Assembly (NCBI GenBank): GCA_964651475.1
Contig: CAZYXV010000033.1
Coordinates: forward strand, 1 to 40,659
Source of the DNA: JBGSMF01 sp964651475
GTDB taxonomy: Bacteria; Chloroflexota; Anaerolineae; Fen-1058
Reading direction: 5' to 3'
Length of the DNA stretch: 40,659 nucleotides
This document shows positions 19,485-28,595 of the stretch, in pieces. Every line of letters begins with the position of its first letter. The first letter of the stretch is position 1. The position numbers and the translations under genes are program-made. Below the pieces are notes generated by a model. The model had not been told where the DNA came from. It made no database searches and saw only the letters and a list, made by a program, of their open reading frames with translations.

Positions 19485-21377
19485 TTATTCTTCCGACACC
19501 ACGATGATTCGATCTCGTTCCGCAAACGTGACCGGCCTGGATTTATCCGGGTTCACCACCACGCCATACGTCTGGGCCGCGTCGCCGGCGTGCTGGTGCA
19601 GCCGGTAGCCCAGCGCGATTTCGCCGCGCTGCCGGGCGGCCTCGACTACCGTATACATGTTCACCGGCTCGCCCAGGCGGACGTAATTCGCCGCCGGCTT
19701 GAGATAAATCTCCGAGCCTTCCGGGTCAAAAATATCGGTCAAGATGGCATTCAGCGCCTTGTTTTCCGAGACCTGCGCCAGCATCAGGCTGATCAGCTTG
19801 TCGCTCACAATAAAGTCGTCGGCGCGCGTGACCTCGGCCAGGTTGCGGTTGCGCACGTCCAGCATCTCGCTGACGATTGAAAACGTCCGCCCGGCCCTCT
19901 CGGCAATGTCGCGCAGGTGAAGCAGCGTGATCAGCGTTCGCGCGTCGGCTTGCTGGGGGTCGAGCGTGTCATAGCACAAGAGGATGACGTGATGGTAGGC
20001 CTCGACCTGCAGGCTGTCCAGCGTGCGCCGGTCGGTGGTATCGTCGGGCCGGAAGGTGACGGTTTGGTTGGTCAATGCCGAGCAGCAGCGCGAGATTTCG
20101 GCCTCGCCTTCGGGGAAATCGGCCACGATGGTGAGCTGCGAGCCGGGCGCGACGTAACGATCCAGCTCGTTGATGATGGCCGGCGCGCGCCAGTTCCAGC
20201 CCAAGATGAGCGTGCGTTCCGGCGCAGGCTGAAGCGGTCGCGCGGCCTGGATGGCTTGCTCGTTGATGCCCAGGTCCCCAAGGCCAGACAGCCGGATCGT
20301 GTCGTCATCTTGGGAAATGGCGACGATTTTATCTCCGGCCTGGATGCGCGTGTCCATGGGCGGGTTGAAGCGCGCGCCGCTTTCTTTGGAACTCAGCCCG
20401 ATCACAGCCGAATCCTCGTAGGCCAGCAGCGCTTCGCCAAAGGTCTTGCCGACAAGCCCTGGTTCTTCCTTGAAATAAATCTCGTCGCCGCCAAAATCCA
20501 GCAGCTCGGTGTAAACCACCGACAGGCCCGATTGGCGGCAGGTCTGCGCCATGATGCGCGCGACCAGCTCGCCCACCAGCACCAGTTCCACTTCGTCGCG
20601 CCCGACCATGCGCGCCACGTGCAGGTTCTTGGGGTCGCGGATTTCGGCCACGATGTGGTACGGCTCGGGGCGGCGCTCGGGATTGTTGGTGATGGCAAGC
20701 ATGGTCTTGATGACTTGCGAATCGGGGTCGTCGCCTTCGGGCGACACGACGATGATGGAGCGCGCCGTGTGCAGGCTGACAATGTTCAGGTCCGCTATTT
20801 CAATCGGGCTGCCCCTCCGGCACACCACGCGCGTGCGGCCCGTATCGCCCACCCGGTCCCGGATCTCGTCTTCCATCTCCACCTTGTCTTTATCGCCCAG
20901 GATGACGATGCACGGCTGGGATTGATTGGCATTGGCAACAACCAGTTCAGAGATAATCGTAAATGCCTGGGACGACCAGCCCAGGATGACGGTGTGGCCG
21001 GATTCGATGACGCGGGAGCGCCCCTTGCGCAGCTCTCCAAGCTTGTCTTCGATGCCGGTGGTCAGCACGCCGATGAGGGTGCTGATGACGAAAATGCCGC
21101 CTATGGTGACGCCCAGCATCACGATGCGCAACCCCCAGCCCGCATCGCCGCCCATCGTGCCGGCGTCCAACGTGCGCATCAGGTTCATCCAGGCAAGTTC
21201 GACAAAGCCGAGCCGCTCGCCGCCCTCCGGCGCGATGCCCAGGATATAGCCAATGACGGCGGCGGCCAGGATAATGATTAATGACAGCACGGCCAGCCCA
21301 CCGATCAGCGCGATGGTGCCTTTGGACATCAGGTTATCAAAGCTATAGCGCAAGCGATCTGACCAACTGGTTTTCAT
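19485..21377 (-). CDS. CASTOR/POLLUX-like ion channel protein
   Basis: This 630-residue membrane protein has an N-terminal membrane part (hydrophobic segments about 20-46 and 84-107) and a large cytoplasmic part with repeated Rossmann-like/TrkA-type regions. The loop between the membrane segments (MRTLDAGTMGGDAGW) resembles the pore region of CASTOR/POLLUX/DMI1-like channels. HTVILGWSSQAF (about 128) and RTLILGWNWRAP (about 388) are two nucleotide-binding-like starts, each followed by conserved acidic and arginine-rich strands. AAGGGGGG just upstream of the ATG at 21377 supports the start. The bacterial homologues are mostly uncharacterised cation channels. Here it leads a probable operon with two sensor proteins, suggesting an envelope or ion response module. 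Family call is strong; ion and stimulus are unknown. Confidence 0.88.
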   Translation of the reverse strand: MKTSWSDRLRYSFDNLMSKGTIALIGGLAVLSLIIILAAAVIGYILGIAPEGGERLGFVELAWMNLMRTLDAGTMGGDAGWGLRIVMLGVTIGGIFVISTLIGVLTTGIEDKLGELRKGRSRVIESGHTVILGWSSQAFTIISELVVANANQSQPCIVILGDKDKVEMEDEIRDRVGDTGRTRVVCRRGSPIEIADLNIVSLHTARSIIVVSPEGDDPDSQVIKTMLAITNNPERRPEPYHIVAEIRDPKNLHVARMVGRDEVELVLVGELVARIMAQTCRQSGLSVVYTELLDFGGDEIYFKEEPGLVGKTFGEALLAYEDSAVIGLSSKESGARFNPPMDTRIQAGDKIVAISQDDDTIRLSGLGDLGINEQAIQAARPLQPAPERTLILGWNWRAPAIINELDRYVAPGSQLTIVADFPEGEAEISRCCSALTNQTVTFRPDDTTDRRTLDSLQVEAYHHVILLCYDTLDPQQADARTLITLLHLRDIAERAGRTFSIVSEMLDVRNRNLAEVTRADDFIVSDKLISLMLAQVSENKALNAILTDIFDPEGSEIYLKPAANYVRLGEPVNMYTVVEAARQRGEIALGYRLHQHAGDAAQTYGVVVNPDKSRPVTFAERDRIIVVSEE

Positions 21378-21434
21378 GTATCCCCCCTTTTTGAAAAGAT
21401 ATTTATCCGCGAATGCACGCGAATCCGCGCCATA

Positions 21435-21466
21435 TAATTATGATTATGATTGTGACTATGATTATA
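21435..21466. repeat. AT-rich hexamer-like repeat
   Basis: Degenerate 6-bp units (ATTATG, ATTATG, ATTGTG, ACTATG, ATTATA) lie between the channel gene and the giant protein gene, in sharp contrast to the GC-rich surroundings. A minus-strand TATAAT (21461-21466) is present but has no good -35 at 17 bases, so promoter function for the channel operon is only possible. Confidence 0.5.
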
Positions 21467-21495
21467 CTCCAGATTTGAAAAGCCTCTTGGCTCCC

Positions 21496-24400
21496 CTAAC
21501 CATTTTTCACGATGAGCGGCAGATAGAGACGGTGGGGGGATACCGTCAACGTGTCGCTGTAAAATCCTTCGGCCCGCTGGCCGCAGCCGCAATCCATGCT
21601 GGCCGTCAGCCAGACGGTATAGTCGCCCGTCGCGGTATACACGTGAAGGGGATGGACGGCGACCGCAGGCGGCGTGTTATCTCCGAAATTCCACGTGAAT
21701 ACAATGGTGGGATACATGCACCCGGTAGTGGTGTTGGTAAACGTGATGGGCGTCCCCACCAGCGCCGGCAAGGTGTATGTAAAGCCTGCCTGGGGCGGGA
21801 CGCAGCACGGAGGCAAGGCAACCTCGACCGTGTGAGAAAAGACGCGCTGGCTACATTCATTGGTCGCCGTCAGGGTTACGAGCGCGTCGCACTCGAAGGC
21901 GTGTGTTGGGCGCGGGCTGTCAACCGGGGGTGAGCCGTCGCCAAAATCCCACGTATAAGTGATAGGCTGCGAAGCGTTGCCAGGGGTCACCATCGGTATC
22001 AAGGTGGTTGGCGAGAGCGACGCAGTCCACGTCGGCGCAAAGGTGACGCCCGTGATTGGAATGCACGCGCCGCTTCCGGTGATGTGGATGGTGCGCGCCT
22101 CTGCCCACGCCGACAGGCCGGCAGCGTTGAATGCGCGCGCGGTCCAGGTGTGGTCGCCGAGAGCCAGGAGCGTAGCCGAGCTGGTTTGGGTCGTCGTGAC
22201 CGCCGCGCCATCCACCATCACGTGATAGCCAGCCGGCGCGCCGCCCGCGCCGGCCTGCCAGGCCAGCGTGATAGCCTGCGTGGTGGTGATGATTCCATCC
22301 TGCGGCGCGAGAAGCACGGGCGCGCCCGGCGGCGTTCCGAGGACCAGCGTTGTCTCGGTATAGACGCCGCTCGCGCCTTCGGCGCTGCTCGCTTGAACCA
22401 CGTTCGATAACGTTCCGACATAGTCCGCCGCCACCGTCACCACCACCGTCTGCGACCACACGCCGCCCGGCGCCAGCGTGATGCCCGTCCACGTGATGAT
22501 CCCGCCCGGCAAGAGCAGGGTTCCGCCGGGCATGGTGCCGGTGACGACGTAAGGGGGCAAGCTATCGGTGACGGCGGCGTGCAGGTCTATACTCCCAACG
22601 TTGGTGAGATAGAGCGTGTAGGTCAACTGTGCTCCAGCCTGCGCCGGGTTTGGAACAGCGTGCTTGCTCACTTGTAACGCAGCCCCAGAAAACTCGTCCG
22701 CGCCGATGTCATAGCCGTTGCCCATTGGGCGCGGCTCGCCGTCCACGTCGCTCGTCACGCCAGCGTCCACGCCCGCGTCAATCGCCGCGCTGCCCGGGCC
22801 GAGGTGATAATCGCCCGTGGCGGAAAAGTTCGGGTCGCCCCACACGTTAACCGTGCCGGTGTAGAGAGCGCCGGGGCCGCTCCAGTCGGTGTCGTTGCCC
22901 CACAAGGTGGCATTCATCTGGCAAGCTGAATAGTCGCCGCTCCCCACGTAAATACCCACCGTGTGTCCAGCTAGAATGGTGTCAATCAAGTGTGGGTAGT
23001 CAAAGTCCGAATCGTAGCTCACGCAGACGCCGCTGCCCGTGCCGCCGCTGTTGTTGGCGATGGTGGTATGCAGCAAGTGTGGAGAAGAGTCGTAAATGCG
23101 CAGGCCGCTTCCGCAGCTATAAGGTTCATCGTTTGAATTGTCTGCAATCACGTTATTGATTAACGTGGCATCACTTTCTTCCAAATATAACCCGCCGCCG
23201 CCGCCCGTGTTGTCCGTCGTGTTGCGCCGGATAATGTTGGCCGTCAGCGTGGGTGAACTGTACGACAGGTATATTCCCCCGCCGCTGTCGGCGGTGTTGG
23301 ATACGATGGTGTTGGCAGTCCACGTGGCGTTAGAGCCATACACCGCGAATATGCCGCCGCCTCTGCCCGGATAGCCATTTGCTGCGTTGCCAGAAATAAT
23401 GTTGTGGGTGAGTGTGATGGAACTGCGGTCCAACCGTAGCCCGCCGCCAGCCTGCTGGCCGGTGTTGTTGGATATAACATTCCCGACAAGCGTGGCCGGG
23501 CTATCGAGCAGGTATAGCCCTCCACCCTGGTCAGCGGCGAAATTAGAGGCGATGGTGTTGCTGATCAGCGTGGCGGGGCTTTCTTGCAAGCGCAATCCGC
23601 CGCCGCCGCCCCATTCTGTAGCCGTATTGTTCGAGATTGTGTTTTCCATCAGTGTGGCGCGGCTGTCCCGTACATACAGTCCGCCGCCCTCGCCGGCCGT
23701 GTTGTGAGAGATGGTATTCCCTCCGAGTGCGGCGGGGCTGTTGTACAGATGCACCCCGCCGCCCGTGCTCGAGGCGGTGTTGGATAAGACGGTGTTTCCA
23801 TGGAGCGTGGCGCTACTATTGATCAGGTACAACCCGCTGCCAGTCTCTGCCGTATTGCTGAATATCCAATTGTTGCCGAACGTCGCGGCGGCGCTATTGA
23901 CATACACTCCACCGCCAGATGGCGCTGGATCGCCCATTCCAGCCGCATTGCCGCCAGTCATGCGCAATCCCTCAATTGTCGGGCTGATAGTCTGCCCGGG
24001 GCCCAACGAGTCGCCGGTGATATACAACACGCGCCCGCGCCCCACGGCATCTACAAGCGTCGGGTTTGCTTCGGGGTTGGGCGGATCGGTAAAGGCAGTG
24101 GCGTAACCGCCTCGAATGGTGAGGGTCTTGTTGACATAAACTACCTGCCGCGCGCCGCCGTGCGTGTTGAGGCCGCCGCAGATGCCGGCCACCTTGACCA
24201 CATCGGTCGGCTGTGTGCTGACGTCAACGCCCGCCTGGATAGTGTTCCATTCCGCCGGGCTATGGTTGAGCCGGACGTGGCAATCGTGCAACGTAATGTC
24301 CAGATCAATGCCATTGACAACCTGATCGCTTCGAACAGCGATCGAGTTCTGCACATCAAGAGGCAATTGACCTGGCGGTGTGGCTGTCACCTGCGTGGTC

Positions 24401-26151
24401 AGGGTGATGCGCGCGGATTCGCCCGGGTTCAATGTTCCCAGGCTGCACGTGACGATCCCGCCCCAGCCCGCGCCAAAGGCGCAACTGCCGCGGCTGGATA
24501 CCACACTGATGGGCTGTTGTTGGAGCGAGAGCGTGTCTGTGAGGGCAACGTTGGTAGAGCTGGATGCACCGGACGCCGTGACGATCACCGTGTAGGTGAG
24601 CGGCTCGCCAATGTTGACGATTGCCTGCCCGGCGGTCCCGAGCAGCAGCGCCGGGCCAGGAAATTCGTCCGCACCCAGGTCGGGGGCGAGGCCCATTGGG
24701 CGCTGCTCGCCGTCAATATCGCTCGCCACCCCGGCATCCACGCCCGCGTCAATCGTCGCCGAACTGCCCGTCAGATGGTAGCCGTCGGCGGCCAAGGCGG
24801 GAGCGCCGGTGATGGCGTGAGTCATGTTGATCGTTCCCGCGCCGCTTGTATTGCTTGTATTACCATGCCACAACACACCGTTGAGAACGGCAGTGCTGCC
24901 GCTCTCGACGTGGACGCCCACGGCCTGGCTGACCACAATGGTGTTGGTGAACATGACGGTGCTATAATCCGACATGGACTCGCGAATGTAAACCCCACTG
25001 CCGCCGCCGCCCGTATTGCGGGCGATGGTGTTGTGCAGCAGGCGGGGCGAGGAGGCCTCGATGTACAATCCACTGCCCTCATAGTTACCCTGGTTGCCTG
25101 CAATGACATTGTTTACGAACGTGGCGTCACTGTAGTACAGGGACGCACCTCCGCCATAGTTGGCAGTGTTGGAAGTGATGATATTGGCGATCAGCGTGGC
25201 AGGGCTGTACGACATTCCTACTCCACTGCTGTTGTTATTGTTAGCAATAGTGTTGGCGACCAACGTGGCAGGGCTGTGTCCCAGGTGTATCCCGCCGCTG
25301 TTGTTGGCTATGGTGTTGGCGATCAGTACCGCAGCACTGTACTCCACGTATACTCCAAAGCTATAGTCCGATCCATTGGCGGCGATGGTGTTAGCAGTTA
25401 GCGTAGCGTCGGTATATGCCAGGTATAATCCGCTGCCTCGTTGAGCTGTGTTGGTCGTAACAATCGTCGCGGTCATGGAGAAAGAGTTGAGGAAAAAAGC
25501 GCCCCCCCCACCCCAATAAGCCGCGTTATTGAAAATCCAGTTGTTGCCCAGGGTCACTGTGGCGTCAGCAACATAGACCCCGCCGCCGCTGTCAGATGGT
25601 GTGCGCCAGCTTCCTCCCAAGCCAGCGGCATTCCCGTCAGTAATACGCAGTCCCTCGATAGTAGAGCTAATGTCACCGGCAAGCACCAGTACCCGCCCCT
25701 GCCCCTGCGCATCCAGCGTGGTGGGCTGCGTAATGGGATAAGGGACGGCCCAGTTGGTCGTGGCATAGCCGCCTCGAATCGTTACAGTCTTGCTGACGTA
25801 AACCATTTGAGCAATGAGACCACCGGGTGGGGGACTGAGATAGCCCGGCGGAACCGGGCGGGACTGAACGTCCGTGTACACGCCCGTGGCGACCTTGATG
25901 ACATCGCCCTCACCCGCCACGTCCACCGCGTACTGCACCGTGTGGCAGGGGACAGCACTGTTGGCGCAGTCGCCAACGTCCGCGCCGCTGGTCGCCACGT
26001 AACGGATAGCGGAAAGCGGCAAAGTGGGGGCAAGCTCTTGCGCTTGCACGGTGTTATGGGACTCATCTGGTAATGCGACGAGCAGGGCGAACAGTCCAGC
26101 CAGAGCAAGAACCGCAACCGCGAGCAGTTTAAAGAATTTAAGAGTGTTCAT
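21496..26151 (-). CDS. giant secreted beta-helix/DUF11/PKD protein
   Basis: This 1551-residue exported protein has a Sec signal peptide (residues about 1-38, core LLAVAVLALAGLFALLVAL, cleavage near VQAQ). The architecture is: leader with YVATSGADVGDC (51), right-handed beta-helix array 1 (about 165-430), GEQRPMG..DLGADEF (481-497), DUF11 (about 505-605), a second leader (about 622-720), beta-helix array 2 (about 725-1065), GEPRPMG..DIGADEF (1138-1154), DUF11 (about 1158-1265), an Fn3-like domain, two PKD domains with WDFGDGSPP and WNFGDNTPP, and the tail LYLPLIVKNG. The leader-helix-DUF11 module is thus duplicated inside the protein. AGGAGG at 26161-26166 fixes the ATG at 26151. No catalytic motif is seen; it is probably a surface adhesin or carbohydrate-interacting protein. 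Confidence 0.9.
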   Translation of the reverse strand: MNTLKFFKLLAVAVLALAGLFALLVALPDESHNTVQAQELAPTLPLSAIRYVATSGADVGDCANSAVPCHTVQYAVDVAGEGDVIKVATGVYTDVQSRPVPPGYLSPPPGGLIAQMVYVSKTVTIRGGYATTNWAVPYPITQPTTLDAQGQGRVLVLAGDISSTIEGLRITDGNAAGLGGSWRTPSDSGGGVYVADATVTLGNNWIFNNAAYWGGGGAFFLNSFSMTATIVTTNTAQRGSGLYLAYTDATLTANTIAANGSDYSFGVYVEYSAAVLIANTIANNSGGIHLGHSPATLVANTIANNNNSSGVGMSYSPATLIANIITSNTANYGGGASLYYSDATFVNNVIAGNQGNYEGSGLYIEASSPRLLHNTIARNTGGGGSGVYIRESMSDYSTVMFTNTIVVSQAVGVHVESGSTAVLNGVLWHGNTSNTSGAGTINMTHAITGAPALAADGYHLTGSSATIDAGVDAGVASDIDGEQRPMGLAPDLGADEFPGPALLLGTAGQAIVNIGEPLTYTVIVTASGASSSTNVALTDTLSLQQQPISVVSSRGSCAFGAGWGGIVTCSLGTLNPGESARITLTTQVTATPPGQLPLDVQNSIAVRSDQVVNGIDLDITLHDCHVRLNHSPAEWNTIQAGVDVSTQPTDVVKVAGICGGLNTHGGARQVVYVNKTLTIRGGYATAFTDPPNPEANPTLVDAVGRGRVLYITGDSLGPGQTISPTIEGLRMTGGNAAGMGDPAPSGGGVYVNSAAATFGNNWIFSNTAETGSGLYLINSSATLHGNTVLSNTASSTGGGVHLYNSPAALGGNTISHNTAGEGGGLYVRDSRATLMENTISNNTATEWGGGGGLRLQESPATLISNTIASNFAADQGGGLYLLDSPATLVGNVISNNTGQQAGGGLRLDRSSITLTHNIISGNAANGYPGRGGGIFAVYGSNATWTANTIVSNTADSGGGIYLSYSSPTLTANIIRRNTTDNTGGGGGLYLEESDATLINNVIADNSNDEPYSCGSGLRIYDSSPHLLHTTIANNSGGTGSGVCVSYDSDFDYPHLIDTILAGHTVGIYVGSGDYSACQMNATLWGNDTDWSGPGALYTGTVNVWGDPNFSATGDYHLGPGSAAIDAGVDAGVTSDVDGEPRPMGNGYDIGADEFSGAALQVSKHAVPNPAQAGAQLTYTLYLTNVGSIDLHAAVTDSLPPYVVTGTMPGGTLLLPGGIITWTGITLAPGGVWSQTVVVTVAADYVGTLSNVVQASSAEGASGVYTETTLVLGTPPGAPVLLAPQDGIITTTQAITLAWQAGAGGAPAGYHVMVDGAAVTTTQTSSATLLALGDHTWTARAFNAAGLSAWAEARTIHITGSGACIPITGVTFAPTWTASLSPTTLIPMVTPGNASQPITYTWDFGDGSPPVDSPRPTHAFECDALVTLTATNECSQRVFSHTVEVALPPCCVPPQAGFTYTLPALVGTPITFTNTTTGCMYPTIVFTWNFGDNTPPAVAVHPLHVYTATGDYTVWLTASMDCGCGQRAEGFYSDTLTVSPHRLYLPLIVKNG
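22959..23979 (-). repeat. beta-helix repeat array 2 in giant protein 1
   Basis: Coding repeats of about 25-35 residues with the pattern SPATLxxNTISNNTAxxxGGGLYL recur through about residues 725-1065 of the protein. On the DNA this shows as repeated GCCGCCGCC-type blocks every 75-110 bases. A similar first array lies at about 24860-25660. Confidence 0.75.
24864..25659 (-). repeat. beta-helix repeat array 1 in giant protein 1
   Basis: Repeats of about 20-35 residues with the pattern ATLxANTIANNxxxxGxGLYL occupy about residues 165-430. They share wording with array 2 and with the helix of the larger giant protein, pointing to a common source module. Confidence 0.7.
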
Positions 26152-26174
26152 TTTGGTTTTCCTCCTAACGCAAT

Positions 26175-26210
26175 CAGGGGACAAGGATGGGGGGCCATCC
26201 TTGTCCCCTG
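26175..26210. terminator. 16-bp perfect hairpin between sucD and giant protein gene
   Basis: CAGGGGACAAGGATGG (26175-26190) pairs perfectly with CCATCCTTGTCCCCTG (26195-26210) around GGGG. It follows the sucD stop by 45 bases on the minus strand and lies 8 bases before the giant gene's Shine-Dalgarno. No T-run follows, so it is either a weak terminator for sucCD, a structure affecting translation of the next gene, or a dispersed repeat. Confidence 0.6.
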
Positions 26211-26255
26211 GTCTACTTTAGTTTTGTTGTAACGTGAGGCTGGTTGCCTTGTTTA

Positions 26256-27125
26256 CTATCTGACTGCCTCTGCCAACAAATATGGCATTTCTTCGGGGTG
26301 CTGCGCCACGCGCACACCGGCCGCTTCCAACGCCTTGATCTTGCCTTCGGCTGTGCCCGATCCGCCCTCGATGATGGCGCCGGCGTGGCCCATACGCTTG
26401 CCGGGCGGCGCGGTGCGTCCGGCGATGAAACTCACCACCGGCTTGGTCATCTTGGAAACGATAAACTCGGCCGCCTTTTCCTCGTCCGAGCCGCCAATTT
26501 CGCCGATCATGATGACGGCTTCCGTGTTGGGGTCTTGTTCAAACATTTGCAGCACGTCAATAAAATCCGTGCCGTTGATGGGGTCGCCGCCGATGCCCAC
26601 GCACGTGCTCTGCCCCATGCCGCGCATGGTCAGCGCGTACACCACCTCGTAGGTGAGCGTGCCGCTGCGGCTGACGATGCCAATGCCGCCGGGGCGGGTG
26701 ATGTGGCCGGGGATGATGCCCACCTTGCACTCGCCGGGCGTGATGATGCCGGGGCCGTTGGCGCCCAGCAGGCGCGCGCCCTTGGTGTCCAGATAAGCCC
26801 GCACGCGGATCATGTCCAGCACGGGCACGCCCTCGGTGATGCACACGATAAACGGCAGCCCGGCGTCGGCGGCCTCCAGGATGGCGTCGGCGGCAAAGCG
26901 CGCCGGGACGTAAATGACGGAGGCGTTGGCGCCTGTGGCTTCGACGGCTTCCTTGACCGTGTCAAACACCGGCGCGCCGGCCACCCACTCGCCGCCCTTG
27001 CCCGGCGTCACGCCGCCCACCACCTTGGTGCCGTACTCGATCATTTGGCGGGTGTGAAATTCGCCTTCCCGTCCGGTGATGCCCTGAACGATCAGGCGTG
27101 TGTTCTTGTCAACTAGAATACTCAT
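26256..27125 (-). CDS. sucD: succinate-CoA ligase, alpha subunit
   Basis: This 289-residue subunit has the normal family length. It binds CoA and carries the phosphohistidine for the reversible step succinyl-CoA + ADP/GDP + Pi to succinate + ATP/GTP in the TCA cycle. Visible motifs are LIVQGITGREGEFHT at the N-terminus, the CoA-binding region GGVTPGKGG, LLGANGPGIITPGECKVGI, IVSRSGTLTYEVV, and the active-site histidine in KRMGHAGAIIEGG. GGAGAG at 27130-27135 supports the ATG at 27125. It follows sucC by 14 bases in the same direction and is clearly co-transcribed. Confidence 0.97.
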   Translation of the reverse strand: MSILVDKNTRLIVQGITGREGEFHTRQMIEYGTKVVGGVTPGKGGEWVAGAPVFDTVKEAVEATGANASVIYVPARFAADAILEAADAGLPFIVCITEGVPVLDMIRVRAYLDTKGARLLGANGPGIITPGECKVGIIPGHITRPGGIGIVSRSGTLTYEVVYALTMRGMGQSTCVGIGGDPINGTDFIDVLQMFEQDPNTEAVIMIGEIGGSDEEKAAEFIVSKMTKPVVSFIAGRTAPPGKRMGHAGAIIEGGSGTAEGKIKALEAAGVRVAQHPEEMPYLLAEAVR

Positions 27126-27139
27126 GGCTCTCTCCGTTA

Positions 27140-28495
27140 CTACCTGCTAATCTTTTTAGTGGTTGGCTTGGCCGGTTTCTTGGCCGCCGGCTTTTTGACG
27201 GCTGGCTTTTTGGCTGCGGGCTTCTTGGCAACCGGTTTTTTGATGGCTGGCTTTTTGGCTACCGACTTTTTAGCCGCGGGTTTCTTGGCGACGGGTTTAG
27301 CGGCTGCCTTTTTGCGCGGCTGGTAAATGATGGGTTCGGGCGGCGGCAGTGGCACGTATTCTTCGCCCTTGGCGGCCGCCACGGCCTTGCGCGCCGCTTC
27401 TACCAGCGTGCTGGCGGTCTGCATATTGGCCTCGGCCAGGATAGCGCGCCCCTCCTCCTCGTTCGTGCCCACCAGGCGCGCCACCATCGGCACGTTGGTG
27501 GGCACCTGCTTCAACGCCGCTACCACGCCCCGCGCCACCTCGTCGCAGCGCGTGATGCCGCCAAAGATGTTTAGCAGCACCGCCTTGACGTTGGGGTCGG
27601 CCAGGATGATGCGCAGCGCCGCCGCCACGCGCTCGGCATTGGCCCCGCCGCCAATATCCAAAAAGTTGGCCGGGCTGCTGCCATACAACTTGACGATATC
27701 CATCGTCGTCATGGCCAGGCCCGCGCCGTTGACCATGCAGCCGATCTCGCCGTCGAGCTTGATAAAGTTCAAGTCGTGCTGGCGCGCCTCGGTTTCGGCG
27801 GGGGCCTCTTCGTCCAAATCGCGCATGGCAGCCAGATTGGGCAGGCGGAACAGCGCGTTGTCGTCAACGACGATCTTGCCGTCTACGGCCAACAGCTTGC
27901 CCTCGCCAGTGACGACGAGCGGGTTGATCTCGGCCAGGCTGGCGTCGCACGCCACGAAACATTCGTACAGGCCGCGCGCGATCTTGACGAAATCGCCGAT
28001 CAGCCTGGCGGGCAGCTTGAGGAAATAGGCAATTTGGCGCGCCTGATAATCGCGCAAGCCGATAAAGGGGTCCACTTGCACCTTGAGCAGCTTTTCCGGC
28101 GTCTCGCGCGCCACCTGCTCAATCTCCATGCCGCCGGCCGCCGACGTCATGATCGTCACGCGGCGCGCGGCGCGGTCAATCACCACGCCCAGGTAAATTT
28201 CTTGCTGGATGTCGGCGGCTTCGTCTACCAGCACTTTGCGGACGGTCAGACCTTTGATGTCCATTCCCAGGATTTTGGACGCAACCTCGTAGGCTTCGTC
28301 TGGCGTATTCGCCAGCTTGACGCCGCCGGCCTTGCCGCGCCCGCCTACCAGCACTTGCGATTTGACAACGACGCGCCGGGCGAGCTTGTCCGCAATCGCG
28401 CGCGCCTCGTCCGGCGTGGCAGCGACATCGCCTTCCGGGATAGCTATCCCGTGTTGGGCGAACAATCGCTTGGATTGATATTCGTGTAGTTTCAC
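27140..28495 (-). CDS. sucC: succinate-CoA ligase, beta subunit, with histone-like tail
   Basis: This 451-residue beta subunit has an ATP-grasp domain and CoA-ligase domain in residues 1 to about 380, with typical stretches MKLHEYQSKRLFAQHGI, VVKSQVLVGGRGKAGGVKLA, AEINPLVV, GEIGCMVNGAGLAM, DIGGGANAERV and FGGITRCDEVARG. Family members are usually about 385-400 residues. Here a further 71-residue tail follows, rich in Lys, Ala and Pro and built from AAKKP/VAKKP pentads, like a histone H1 C-terminus. The start is GTG at 28495 with AGGAGG at 28501-28506. The tail is in frame and ends just 14 bases before sucD, so it is part of the gene. Its function is unknown; nucleic acid or polyphosphate binding is inference. 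Confidence 0.95.
   Translation of the reverse strand: MKLHEYQSKRLFAQHGIAIPEGDVAATPDEARAIADKLARRVVVKSQVLVGGRGKAGGVKLANTPDEAYEVASKILGMDIKGLTVRKVLVDEAADIQQEIYLGVVIDRAARRVTIMTSAAGGMEIEQVARETPEKLLKVQVDPFIGLRDYQARQIAYFLKLPARLIGDFVKIARGLYECFVACDASLAEINPLVVTGEGKLLAVDGKIVVDDNALFRLPNLAAMRDLDEEAPAETEARQHDLNFIKLDGEIGCMVNGAGLAMTTMDIVKLYGSSPANFLDIGGGANAERVAAALRIILADPNVKAVLLNIFGGITRCDEVARGVVAALKQVPTNVPMVARLVGTNEEEGRAILAEANMQTASTLVEAARKAVAAAKGEEYVPLPPPEPIIYQPRKKAAAKPVAKKPAAKKSVAKKPAIKKPVAKKPAAKKPAVKKPAAKKPAKPTTKKISR
27143..27330 (-). repeat. degenerate 15-bp repeats encoding Lys/Ala/Pro tail of SucC
   Basis: About ten 15-base units, reading GGC-TTT-TTG-type codons on the + strand, encode AAKKP-like pentads in the last ~65 residues of SucC. 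Units differ by a few bases, which suggests growth by slippage or unequal exchange followed by drift. Confidence 0.85.
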
Positions 28496-28528
28496 TGATA
28501 CCTCCTAAAATCAAATAACGAATAACGA

Positions 28529-28556
28529 GCAATATCGGGTCTTTTCAACCGGTCAA
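28529..28556 (-). promoter_or_regulatory. possible sucCD promoter
   Basis: On the minus strand TTGACC (28551-28556) and TATTGC (28529-28534) are spaced by 16 bases, about 30 bases before the sucC Shine-Dalgarno. The -10 is imperfect, so this is tentative. Confidence 0.3.
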
Positions 28557-28595
28557 ATTGTATCACAGACGTATCTGCCCAGCAACCAGACAGGG

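Noticed and set aside
19917..21281. 454-residue open frame on the plus strand
   Set aside because: It is antisense to the channel gene, whose domains are well supported. The product is Arg/His/Asp-rich with no recognisable domain.
23800..25401. 533-residue open frame on the plus strand
   Set aside because: It is the mirror of the beta-helix coding repeats and its apparent repetitiveness comes from the true gene on the other strand.
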